Below, in pieces: positions 19,334 through 28,872 of a DNA stretch of 64,000 nucleotides. Source of the stretch: Sulfuriferula nivalis (lineage in GTDB: Bacteria > Pseudomonadota > Gammaproteobacteria > Burkholderiales > Sulfuriferulaceae); assembly GCF_009937995.1 (NCBI RefSeq), contig NZ_AP021881.1:1860001-1924000 (forward strand). The letters run 5' to 3'. Positions within the stretch are counted from its first letter, which is position 1; each line of letters starts with the position of its first letter. The notes beneath the pieces were generated by a model. That model was given only the letters and a program-made list of their open reading frames with translations, was not told the origin of the DNA and made no database searches. Made by a program: the position numbers and the translations under genes.

Positions 19334-19405
19334 TCACTTCGTTTGGTATTTTTTCAACGCATCAATCAATTCCAATATGTCTTTAAGCGTTCCTAATGTT
19401 GACAT
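19334..19405 (-). CDS. 23-residue amphipathic peptide ORF
   Basis: A very short frame starting at ATG 19405 with GAGG spaced correctly upstream and a TGA stop. The product has the sequence pattern of a single amphipathic helix: LGTLKDILELIDALKKY, with hydrophobic residues every three to four positions. It lies 10 bases before the start of the 186-aa membrane protein gene, on the same strand. It may be a genuine microprotein or a leader ORF coupling translation into the next gene. Evidence is the ribosome-binding site, the position and the periodicity only. Confidence 0.4.
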   Translation of the reverse strand: MSTLGTLKDILELIDALKKYQTK

Positions 19406-19467
19406 ACTGCCTCACCTTACTAAAATCAAGTGCTAATAAATTATGTAGATACCCTGTTAAAAACAGC

Positions 19468-19719
19468 TCACCATTTTGTAGGTGTATTTACAACGAAGCG
19501 TTCCACCAAGGTCTGTTTTTCACTTACACAACTATAAGTTTTCGATAGAAAGACTTTTTTCTCCGCGGAATTGAGCTTTTCAGGATTGTTAAACATTTCT
19601 CTATCTATTGGATTTGCTGTGCACTCATATACAAATTTTGGAAATCTGTATATTGCCCAAGCATAAATACCAGCATAGCTAATCAATACACATACCAAAA
19701 TCAATACAAATTTTTTCAT
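19468..19719 (-). CDS. Small protein with N-terminal membrane anchor, unknown
   Basis: 83 aa. Residues 4-24 form a hydrophobic segment (FVLILVCVLISYAGIYAWAI) that could be a signal anchor. The remaining ~58 residues are polar with two Cys (YECTAN and TYSCVS) that could form a disulfide outside the cytoplasm. The ribosome-binding site is weak. It lies in the same-strand block between the 91-aa and the 23-residue frames. No family is recognised. Confidence 0.55.
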   Translation of the reverse strand: MKKFVLILVCVLISYAGIYAWAIYRFPKFVYECTANPIDREMFNNPEKLNSAEKKVFLSKTYSCVSEKQTLVERFVVNTPTKW

Positions 19720-19748
19720 TAATTATTAGTCCGTTGCAAAAAAGGTAG

Positions 19749-20024
19749 TTAAAAGAATAATTTGACGGCTTTATATAGAGCCGTAGCTAAGGCTAAACAC
19801 ACAACAAGGTAAAAAAACAATTTGAGCGTTGCCCAATTATCCTCACTCCATTCACCCCGCAATAAGGACAACCAAGATGGCTGAAAAAAGAGTCGAAGGG
19901 TATCTAAGAAGTCTTCCCAACTGTCATAGAAGACTGAACCAACCGCAATATATGCAGGGCTAGCAACAAATAGACAAACAAAAAACAAATTCGGTCGGTC
20001 AAGAAGTGAAAACAATGCAGTCAT
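19749..20024 (-). CDS. Small membrane protein, unknown
   Basis: 91 aa with two membrane segments, near residues 13-30 (FVCLFVASPAYIAVGSVF) and 68-88 (LKLFFYLVVCLALATALYKA), separated by an amphipathic acidic stretch. The ATG at 20024 overlaps the stop of the upstream 66-residue frame as ATGA and has GGAG six bases upstream; an in-frame ATG at 20036 is less well placed. Tight coupling to its neighbours supports it as a real gene. No family is recognised. Confidence 0.6.
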   Translation of the reverse strand: MTALFSLLDRPNLFFVCLFVASPAYIAVGSVFYDSWEDFLDTLRLFFQPSWLSLLRGEWSEDNWATLKLFFYLVVCLALATALYKAVKLFF

Positions 20025-20221
20025 CTCGCGCTCCATGCAGCTATCCTACATATTCGGCAAAGCTGGTGTTTACAGCGCATAACATAGTATCGGTGGCGAT
20101 CAGCTTCGGCTATTAGACCTGCACTACTTTGATTTAAAACCTCCGATAAAAAAATCGCTACATTAAAAGCCCCATTGCTAAAAGAAGGTGGAAAGTCTTG
20201 CACACTAACGCCATCATCCAT
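20021..20221 (-). CDS. 66-residue protein, unknown
   Basis: 66 aa, soluble-looking, with a hydrophobic helix in the middle (NVAIFLSEVLNQSSAGLIAEAD) and a basic, Cys-containing C-terminus (RCKHQLCRICRIAAW). The start ATG overlaps the upstream gene's stop in ATGGATGA, and its stop overlaps the next gene in ATGA, so it is locked into a translationally coupled chain. That coupling is the main support; it could still be a degraded or fortuitous frame. The CxxxxCxxC spacing is noted, but no known zinc motif is claimed. Confidence 0.5.
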   Translation of the reverse strand: MDDGVSVQDFPPSFSNGAFNVAIFLSEVLNQSSAGLIAEADRHRYYVMRCKHQLCRICRIAAWSAR

Positions 20222-20789
20222 GATTTATACCCTTCCTAAACAATAAATAATATAAATTGAAAGCTATGGAAAACAACCCTGCAGAAAAGCCAATCCATAT
20301 TCCCGCACCGTACAAAATTACAAAATAAGACGAATTTTTTAAATTCATATAAATAAATTTTCCTAATCGGCCAATATCATGCGGTGTGTAATACATCATA
20401 AATATGAGTAATGTTGGTATACAGACAAATATCAAAAGCACCAGCCAAGATGAAGTGTTTTTATAAAAACTTTCGTAATTAATATTTTTCCATCTTACAA
20501 AAATAATCATTAGCATAGTCGCAACGACAACCAATACCCAGGCTATTGATAAAATTACAGCTGCCGAATCTGGTATCCGCGTCAGAGTAGACGTTGTGAT
20601 TATTGACGGGATTATTGAAGCAAAAATATCCACAAATGCTTTGGCAAAATGGTGCTTACCCAAATCAAAATAAATAATGACCAAACCTAAAGCAACATAA
20701 ATAAAACTCAGTGTCGGTAATAAATTACTTATTCTTAGAAATCGATTTCTTCCCACATTCTTCAAATCAACTATTCTTTCACCGACCAT
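20214..20789 (-). CDS. Four-helix membrane protein, unknown
   Basis: 191 aa starting at ATG 20789, which has GGAGG nine bases upstream. Starting further up at 20849 would read through the end of an ABC transporter fragment in the wrong frame, so it is rejected. Four membrane helices are evident (near residues 24-40, 75-97, 115-135 and 150-180). The start overlaps the stop of the truncated type I secretion ATPase gene by 11 bases (ATGGTCGGTGA), showing that the two once formed one operon. No family is recognised; AT-rich. Confidence 0.6.
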   Translation of the reverse strand: MVGERIVDLKNVGRNRFLRISNLLPTLSFIYVALGLVIIYFDLGKHHFAKAFVDIFASIIPSIITTSTLTRIPDSAAVILSIAWVLVVVATMLMIIFVRWKNINYESFYKNTSSWLVLLIFVCIPTLLIFMMYYTPHDIGRLGKFIYMNLKNSSYFVILYGAGIWIGFSAGLFSIAFNLYYLLFRKGINHG

Positions 20790-20958
20790 CTTCCACCACC
20801 TCCATCCGTACCGCCCCCTGTTGCCCAGCCCCAAAATTAAACACCTCATTCACCTGTAAGCCACGCGGTATTTGGTGAGTGATGAACATCATGGTGACGC
20901 GCCCCTTAAGCTTGTTTATGGTTTTGGCTAAGTGCATAGAGGTATGCTGGTCGAGGTT
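20779..20958 (-). pseudogene. 3' remnant of a type I secretion ABC transporter (HlyB-like) gene
   Basis: A 59-codon frame with no start. It begins exactly at the D-loop after Walker B (NLDQHTSMHLAKTINKLKG), continues with the switch histidine region (VTMMFITHQIPRGLQVNEVF) and ends with a short tail (MEVVEDGR) at a TGA. This matches the C-terminus of bacteriocin/RTX type I secretion ATPases. Everything before the D-loop (membrane domain, Walker A, signature motif) is absent, and the upstream 150 bases do not continue the homology in any frame I could read. The downstream four-helix gene overlaps its stop, so the lost transporter once headed this block. Confidence 0.75.
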
Positions 20959-21111
20959 GCATATAGTTTGGTCACAGTTGCGAATTTTGGGTTGTTTGAA
21001 TTGTCGTAGAGTGTGTCAGAGACACAGTACCGTTTCTTGAGAGCCCCAACACCGTGACCCACTACAATATCTACCACAAGCTGACCAATCACAGCATGAG
21101 CTGATTTGTAA
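20959..21111. other. Unassigned sequence between the transporter remnant and yqhA
   Basis: About 150 bases. On the minus strand an open frame (bases 21194 to 20928) crosses this stretch, but its first part is a shadow of yqhA and its last part is out of frame with the transporter remnant. The middle portion (GQLVVDIVVGHGVGALKKRY) is not recognised. It is probably debris from the deletion that removed most of the ABC transporter. Confidence 0.4.
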
Positions 21112-21678
21112 TCAATGCTTGCTAGCAGGCTCAGTTTCTTCTTTCCCTGCACCATGTGACTCAGATGCATGGGTGAAATACAGCGCCACACCAATTAGTG
21201 CAATTGCGCCGCCTAGATATAACAAATCCAAAGGCTCTGTCATCGGGATCTTTAAGGCTTTTTCAAACAGGTTAACTATCAGTATCATCAATACCACTTT
21301 TGCCAGCCGCTGCTTCAAATCATCCAGGCTGTTGATCACCAGTATTTTGCTGGACGAGCGCTTTCCTTGCGCTTCATCAATATCGCTGACAAACAGCTCA
21401 TACAACCCTAATGAAAAAATCAGCATGAAGGTCGAGAGCAAATAACCATCCACTACTTCAACCACATGTGTAATTGTTTCATCATGAATCGCTTTTCGTG
21501 CTTCGGCTGCGAGTCCTGTATCTGCATAATGCATTACATGCTGAACCAAATACACGACATCCACTGTTGCCATGTACAGCACCATCAATGCTGAAGCCAT
21601 ACTCGCAATCACGGCAAACACTACCATGTACCGACTACGCCATAACGTCCCTTCAAATACAGCTTCAAGAAATTTCAT
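21112..21678 (-). CDS. yqhA: YqhA-family (UPF0114) membrane protein
   Basis: 188 aa with about four membrane helices. The N-terminus EAVFEGTLWRSRYMVVFAVIAS, the central VDGYLLSTFMLIFSLGLYELFVSDID and the block LVINSLDDLKQRLAKVVLMILIV are the conserved blocks of UPF0114. The C-terminal ~20 residues are charged and variable. Function is unknown. It is on the minus strand, upstream of the AT-rich accessory block, and divergent from the 516-aa gene. A weak AAGGA-like site precedes the ATG. Confidence 0.88.
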   Translation of the reverse strand: MKFLEAVFEGTLWRSRYMVVFAVIASMASALMVLYMATVDVVYLVQHVMHYADTGLAAEARKAIHDETITHVVEVVDGYLLSTFMLIFSLGLYELFVSDIDEAQGKRSSSKILVINSLDDLKQRLAKVVLMILIVNLFEKALKIPMTEPLDLLYLGGAIALIGVALYFTHASESHGAGKEETEPASKH

Positions 21679-21765
21679 ATCTGTCCTTATCCATTCAAAA
21701 TTTTACAAGCTAGATGATAAGTTTTACACTCATCTAAACAATACTAGTTAAAGCATACCAATATC

Positions 21766-23316
21766 ATGGTATTACATTTTTCTACACCAGTTCAAAACAC
21801 AAAATTAGCGCCCCTCATAGAGCTGCGTCCTAAACAACTACAGTCCTGGCTAACCAACTTACAAAATACCGATCCGCAAGACGCCGCTCAATCGATTTTA
21901 ACATCATTGGCAGCGCTCAACCGCCAACCACTGGCGAGTGATATACGGCTAAACTTAATAACTCTGCATTGGTCTGCTGCCCAAAACCAGATAGATATGT
22001 TGCAACTGCAGTTATCTGGCAGCATGTTACCGCTTTCGGATAAATCAGAAGCGCAATCACGTCTCGCGCGCGATCTGCTAATAGAGTTTGGTTATGGTTA
22101 TAAACTAGTATTAGTTGATGACGCGACCAACAATGCCAAAAAACCAAAACTGGATATTGCTGCCGTTATTTATCAATTATTGACCATACAGCAACGCATA
22201 TTCAGCTTGTGTTATGAAATGTATGCACCTGTGCCAGCCACAATATGGCGTGAAACGCATCAAGCCTTTGAATATGCGGAATCACTTGGATTACTGGAAC
22301 ACGAGATTATGCCTAATCTCAACATCTTATATACATACCAACAAATACTGCTCATTACCCTGGCTGATCCTTATCACCTGATGCAGGGTGAGATTTCATC
22401 AGTATTAGAACTGGCCCGTGGACTCGCTCCGCTAGGTCGAATTACGCATCTGGAAACAAAAACAGAAGTACATCCACTTTTCATACTGGACCTGGCTGCG
22501 GATGCCCCCCCCAGCATGAATAAACAAGCATCTATTACTACCAAGAAAAATACTTCTATCCGCTTATTTGACACACGCCAAATTACTCAACAATTACAAA
22601 TGCTAATCTCGCATTTGGAAGCTGGTGTATCACCACTCGAGTTAGGTTTACCTATCGCAGCCATTAAGGCCAGTTACCGCACTTTGCTCTATCAGTTACT
22701 CAAATCCTGGGGCAATCCACTGGCTCGCCGTTTCAACCGTTACATACCCAAACAGGATGAAATTGAACTGGGACTGGGTGTTCGCACCATACATGCCTTA
22801 CTTGAAACGGACACGCCAGAACCCGTAAAACTCACTGCCAGTCCTGCATTTTTCACACCAGCGCCTGCGTTACGCAGCCACTATCTCGCCAAATGGCAAA
22901 TACTCAACGTAGGCGCGCAAGGGCAAGCGCTGCGCAATAAAACGCATGCACCTAGCCATATCAAAGTTGGGGAATTAATCAGCATACGCGAACACAATCA
23001 CGAGAAATGGCAGTTGTGCATCATTAAGTGGATTAAAAATAACGACACGCAAACATTGGAAATTGGCGTGCAATTACTGCCTCCAGGTGCGCGAGCAGTT
23101 GAAATTTTCAACCCATTATCCGCAATTAAAACCATACAGCCGGGCATTTTATTCCCGGCTAACAGGACACTTAATCAACCGAATTTGTTGCTCACACCCC
23201 ATGGTATGTATATGAGTAATGTGCATATGGAGCTGATCACCTCAACTTCACACACAATTAAACCTCATACACTCATCATGCAAACTCAATCGTTTGATCT
23301 ATTTGAAATCCCCTGA
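21766..23316 (+). CDS. Large cytoplasmic protein, possible C-terminal PilZ-type domain
   Basis: 516 aa, no signal peptide or membrane helices. The first ~370 residues are mostly helical, with repeated Leu/Gln/Ala patterns. The last ~140 residues are beta-rich and resemble the PilZ-like C-terminal domain of a betaproteobacterial family annotated as cyclic-di-GMP binding (segment AKWQILNVGAQGQALRN, then VGELISIREH and LEIGVQLLPPGARAV). The canonical RxxxR and D/NxSxxG motifs of PilZ are not clearly present, so ligand binding is uncertain. It is divergent from yqhA and convergent with the YihY gene, whose 3' end overlaps its own by 18 bases. Confidence 0.6.
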   Translation: MVLHFSTPVQNTKLAPLIELRPKQLQSWLTNLQNTDPQDAAQSILTSLAALNRQPLASDIRLNLITLHWSAAQNQIDMLQLQLSGSMLPLSDKSEAQSRLARDLLIEFGYGYKLVLVDDATNNAKKPKLDIAAVIYQLLTIQQRIFSLCYEMYAPVPATIWRETHQAFEYAESLGLLEHEIMPNLNILYTYQQILLITLADPYHLMQGEISSVLELARGLAPLGRITHLETKTEVHPLFILDLAADAPPSMNKQASITTKKNTSIRLFDTRQITQQLQMLISHLEAGVSPLELGLPIAAIKASYRTLLYQLLKSWGNPLARRFNRYIPKQDEIELGLGVRTIHALLETDTPEPVKLTASPAFFTPAPALRSHYLAKWQILNVGAQGQALRNKTHAPSHIKVGELISIREHNHEKWQLCIIKWIKNNDTQTLEIGVQLLPPGARAVEIFNPLSAIKTIQPGILFPANRTLNQPNLLLTPHGMYMSNVHMELITSTSHTIKPHTLIMQTQSFDLFEIP

Positions 23317-24483
23317 CTGGGTCTGCCAATCAGTTAAACTGATAAGTGGATTATTGACCAATGTAGTCAAATTCAAGTGTGCGTCTTTATCATCAAACAC
23401 AAAATACTCAAAAACAGAACGTAACAAAATACGATCAGGATGCATCGCCAATGCCCATCCTTTACCTGATCTCAAAACCCAATTTGCATCAACTAACTGA
23501 GACAGCAGCGCTTCAAGCTGCTCCCAATTAGCCTGAGTATTTGACGCAATCTGCTGTAGACTCAAGATTTCACCACGCAACTGTGCATTAGCCAGAAGCA
23601 TTAACACACGTACAGCAAGCTCAAAAACATGCCCACTTTGTCTATGGTCATTCCAGTCTTCTAATGCCAAATTAGGTAACTCTGCAGTAATCACAGCACC
23701 CAGCAACACCGTCATCCATGAAAAATATATCCATAACAAAAACAACGGCAAGATGGCAAACGCACCATACACCAGCGTATAAGAAGGCATATGACTAACA
23801 TAACTGGAAAACAGCGATTTCATTGCTTCAAAGCAAAGCCCCGCAATCAAACCACCCAGCCATGCATGCTTCGCAGGGACATAACGATTCGGCACCATCA
23901 GATAGAGCAAAGACATTGCAGTGACTGTTAACGCAATCGGCACAAATTTGAGTATATATAACGTTGCACCATGAACCTCATGCCCCAGACCTAAAGCTAA
24001 ACTGGCAAAATACGAAGTAACATAAAGGCTACCACCTATCAGCAAGGGGCCCAGCGACAACACTGCCCAAAAAACCAACAGACGCTTAGTTAATGAACGA
24101 GTACGACGTACGTGCCAAATCGCATTTAGCGCACCTTCTATGGTATGCATCAACATGAACGCGGTAATCGCCAGCACTACAGTCCCGATCGCCGTTAACT
24201 TGCCCGCATTTTCGGAAAACTGAAACATATAAACACTGATCACTTTGCCCGCGGCCTCAGGCAACATATTCTCCAATATAAATATTTTCAGATTGGTCGA
24301 AATGGTTTCAAAGGCGGGGAAAGCGGAAAAAATCGTTAAGCCGATAGTAATCAACGGCACTATCGCCAACAAAGTCGTATAGGTTAAGCTGGCTGCGGTC
24401 TGTGGCACATTATCTGCCGTGAATCGCCTGGCCACTAATCGTATAAAATTCAAAGTTTGCTGTATCTTATTTCGCATATGCAT
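23299..24483 (-). CDS. YihY/BrkB-family inner-membrane protein
   Basis: 394 aa, larger than E. coli YihY (about 290 aa). Six membrane helices occupy residues ~30-270, with the family blocks AASLTYTTLLAIVPLITIGL, ALNAIWHVRR and WLGGLIAGLCFEAMK. The extra C-terminal ~120 residues form a soluble domain that looks like a winged helix (LRGEILSLQQIASNTQANWEQLEALLSQLVDANWV), as in many proteobacterial homologues. Formerly misnamed RNase BN. Function is unknown. Two close ATG codons (24483, 24477) are possible starts. Confidence 0.85.
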   Translation of the reverse strand: MHMRNKIQQTLNFIRLVARRFTADNVPQTAASLTYTTLLAIVPLITIGLTIFSAFPAFETISTNLKIFILENMLPEAAGKVISVYMFQFSENAGKLTAIGTVVLAITAFMLMHTIEGALNAIWHVRRTRSLTKRLLVFWAVLSLGPLLIGGSLYVTSYFASLALGLGHEVHGATLYILKFVPIALTVTAMSLLYLMVPNRYVPAKHAWLGGLIAGLCFEAMKSLFSSYVSHMPSYTLVYGAFAILPLFLLWIYFSWMTVLLGAVITAELPNLALEDWNDHRQSGHVFELAVRVLMLLANAQLRGEILSLQQIASNTQANWEQLEALLSQLVDANWVLRSGKGWALAMHPDRILLRSVFEYFVFDDKDAHLNLTTLVNNPLISLTDWQTQSGDFK

Positions 24484-24555
24484 AGTTTACAGCACCCAGC
24501 CGATTCTGGTTATATCGCGGTATAATTGCCGTCTATACTACATTACGAGCTTATT

Positions 24556-25158
24556 ATGCCCGACATCCTCGTTCTCTATTACAGTCAACACGGCTCAACT
24601 GCCGCTGTCGCGCAAGCAATTGCACGGGGAATAGAATCCGTTCCCAATGCACAAGCACGTATCCGCACCGTACCCAAAGTTGCACCAACGACCCAGATTG
24701 CCACACCCGCCATTCCCGATGCAGGCGCACCTTATGTTGAAATCCATGATTTGACGGAATGCATAGGTTTGGCACTGGGTAGTCCTACACGTTTTGGCAA
24801 CATGGCTTCAGCAATGAAACACTTTCTCGATGGCACGGCTGCTATATGGATGCAAGGTGGTCTGGCGGGTAAACCTGCCGCCGTGTTCACCTCGACTACC
24901 ACTATGCACGGCGGGCAGGAAAGCACATTGCTGTCGATGATGTTGCCATTACTGCATCACGGCATGGTCATTGTTGGCATTCCGTTTACCGAAGCAACGC
25001 TGACCAGCACTACCAGTGGCGGTACACCTTATGGTGCCAGCCATGTCAGCGGCATTGATAATAAAACCCAACTCACGGAAGACGAACGCAAACTAGCCTT
25101 TGCATTAGGTCAACGCCTCGCCACCACCGCACTGAAACTTGCCACTGAAAGTCATTAA
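24556..25158 (+). CDS. wrbA: NAD(P)H:quinone oxidoreductase WrbA
   Basis: 200 aa flavodoxin-fold FMN enzyme that reduces quinones by two electrons, protecting against redox cycling. The phosphate-binding loop YYSQHGSTAAVAQAIARG and the WrbA blocks SPTRFGNMASAMKHFLD and TTMHGGQESTLLSM are visible. An upstream in-frame ATG at 24526 would add ten residues without similarity; the ATG at 24556 gives the family's start (PDILVLYYS). The stop overlaps the start of the next gene (TAATG), indicating an operon with the DUF2069 gene. Confidence 0.9.
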   Translation: MPDILVLYYSQHGSTAAVAQAIARGIESVPNAQARIRTVPKVAPTTQIATPAIPDAGAPYVEIHDLTECIGLALGSPTRFGNMASAMKHFLDGTAAIWMQGGLAGKPAAVFTSTTTMHGGQESTLLSMMLPLLHHGMVIVGIPFTEATLTSTTSGGTPYGASHVSGIDNKTQLTEDERKLAFALGQRLATTALKLATESH

Positions 25159-25505
25159 TGAACAACACGAAACTATTACAAAACATCAGCATCGTCAGCC
25201 TTATCGCACTGATATTTCTATCCGTCGCCTGGGAAGGCTGGCTGGCTCCGCTTAAACCCGGCGGTTCCATGCTGATATTCAAGGTTCTCCCGCTGCTCGC
25301 TCCGCTATTCGGCATATTGCACGGCAAACGTTATACCTACCAATGGTCATCATTGATGATACTGGTGTACTTCACTGAAGGCGCAGTCCGCGCATGGTCA
25401 GATCATGGCATCTCGCAAATTCTGGCTATGATAGAAGTTGCGTTCACCGTTACTTTCTTTTTTGCCACTATTTATTACGCTCGCGCCACTGGCCGCGCAC
25501 ATTGA
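25158..25505 (+). CDS. DUF2069 membrane protein
   Basis: 115 aa with three to four hydrophobic segments (near residues 13-30, 38-55, 64-82 and 88-105). The pattern WEGWLAPLKPGGSMLIFKVLP followed by GKRYTYQWSSLMILVYFTEG is typical of the DUF2069 family of predicted membrane proteins, which commonly follow wrbA in beta- and gammaproteobacteria. Function is unknown. Its ATG overlaps the wrbA stop and serS follows after 12 bases, so the three are likely co-transcribed. Confidence 0.85.
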   Translation: MNNTKLLQNISIVSLIALIFLSVAWEGWLAPLKPGGSMLIFKVLPLLAPLFGILHGKRYTYQWSSLMILVYFTEGAVRAWSDHGISQILAMIEVAFTVTFFFATIYYARATGRAH

Positions 25506-27447
<1,942 letters not shown>

Positions 27448-27533
27448 TTGTCACTACACCCTCACTGGCAACATCGTGCTTCTGAAGGTGTTTCTAAAAG
27501 TCGCAGTAGTGCCAATCATCATGCTTGAAAAAA

Positions 27534-28466
27534 TCAATTGACCCCATTTAATCGCCCCGAACCCCATTGATCAAATTGGCGTTTCATATCTTTCTCTTCT
27601 GCATCGATGGAGTCCGATGAGGAGTCAGGTGGGCAATCTGTCTGTGGGGATGCGCTGGTCACGGGCGAACCAGCCTCCTGATTGCCTTGCGCAGTGTGCT
27701 GAATTGAAGCGCCATCCCACGCGTAAGGATTATGAAAGGCCGGCGGATCGGGTAAACAGTCATATTTGTAAATAGGTGGCCACCCCATCTCAACCGGCTC
27801 AAATGAGATTGTCTTTTCAAACACGAGAGGTTTACCAGTCGGAGTAGGCGGCAATGGTGGCAGCGCGCTAATGGCTTGCAAAGCCAGCTTTTCAGCTGTT
27901 TCCGAGGTCGTCCAAAGCACTTCGACCTTGGCAATTTTGCCGTCGGGTGCAATCTCTATATGTAATCTAACCTGCCCCTGTTGAGGACCCTCCACTGCTG
28001 TTCCCATCATGCTTCGAACCAACTGACCCCAGTTGTAACGGTAACGCTTGCTGTTCTTGAGCGTGTAGGTAGAAGCTAATTTCCACTCCTCTGCGGTTGG
28101 AGGTGGCGGCGCTGGCATGGAAGCTGGTTTTTTCTCAGGTTCGGGTGGTGGCATGGAATCCACAATGCCATTGTGCTCAACCTCCTCGACACTCGTCGGT
28201 GTTGGGATAGCCAGTTTGGAGCGCAGTTTCGTAGTGTGTTCCAGAGACCCAGCGCTCACTTGGGCAAGGCTGGCAGATTTCGCTGCATTAGCGGCATGTC
28301 TCATTGGCTGGGCAGGCTCAATCAATAGACTTACCTGCAATGGCTCTGAAACTGTCGATGAGTGAGGATGTGGTAACGCCTTGACCGTCGATAGCACCAG
28401 CAGTACTGCGTGTAACCCCAGCGACAACGCAAGCGCCACGAGAATACTTATCCGGATTTTGGGCAT
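27534..28466 (-). CDS. TonB-like energy transducer protein with C-terminal extension
   Basis: 310 aa from ATG 28466 (an ATG at 28511 is also in frame). One N-terminal membrane helix (residues ~5-27, ILVALALSLGLHAVLLVLST) with the His of the TonB anchor is followed by a Pro/Ser/Glu linker (to ~130). Next comes a TonB/TolA C-terminal-type domain (GQVRLHIEIAPDGKIAKVEV, then AISALPPLPPTPTGKP). About 80 further residues, rich in Pro, Ser and Asp, extend past the domain; normal TonB ends there. No exbB/exbD or TonB-dependent receptor is adjacent, so it is an orphan here. Confidence 0.7.
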   Translation of the reverse strand: MPKIRISILVALALSLGLHAVLLVLSTVKALPHPHSSTVSEPLQVSLLIEPAQPMRHAANAAKSASLAQVSAGSLEHTTKLRSKLAIPTPTSVEEVEHNGIVDSMPPPEPEKKPASMPAPPPPTAEEWKLASTYTLKNSKRYRYNWGQLVRSMMGTAVEGPQQGQVRLHIEIAPDGKIAKVEVLWTTSETAEKLALQAISALPPLPPTPTGKPLVFEKTISFEPVEMGWPPIYKYDCLPDPPAFHNPYAWDGASIQHTAQGNQEAGSPVTSASPQTDCPPDSSSDSIDAEEKDMKRQFDQWGSGRLNGVN

Positions 28467-28511
28467 GTGAAAGTGAGGTGTGGGGTTGAAGAGTTGAGCC
28501 GATTCTGGCAT

Positions 28512-28872
28512 GCCAAGGATGAAATGGTCAAGTAATTGACAGCCATGATTTGTGTAGCGAAGCCACTACGTACACCGTATATTTGCAGGGTGGATGTGAA
28601 TATATATTTGTGGACTGAACCTAAAATCGATTCATATAGATAACCAATTTTCAGCAGAGTAACCGATTCCAACAATGACGGTAATTAATAGGCGTAATAG
28701 AACGGGTTGTACGCCAATTGCGGATGGTCGGGATGTAGATATCAAGTAAGAAGCCTGACGCTCGTGCACGCCAACAAGGCATCATGAGGCGACATCAAAT
28801 ATACTCCCCATAATGGACGGTCAACAAAAAATCCAGGTTATGATTAAATAGTACTCAAATTTAGGTAGTGAA
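28512..28872. other. Intergenic region between the TonB-like gene and chrA
   Basis: Divergent upstream region of about 360 bases. No convincing frame, tRNA or hairpin terminator was seen. A short imperfect repeat GTAGCGAAGCCACTAC occurs near 28555-28570, with only four bases of stem. Promoters for the TonB-like gene (minus) and chrA (plus) should lie here, but no clear -35/-10 pair could be named. chrA itself has no strong ribosome-binding site (aggtagtgaa before ATG). Confidence 0.4.

Noticed and set aside
20928-21194. 88-codon minus-strand frame overlapping yqhA and the transporter remnant
   Set aside because: Its first part is a shadow of yqhA and its end is out of frame with the ABC remnant; no start signal.
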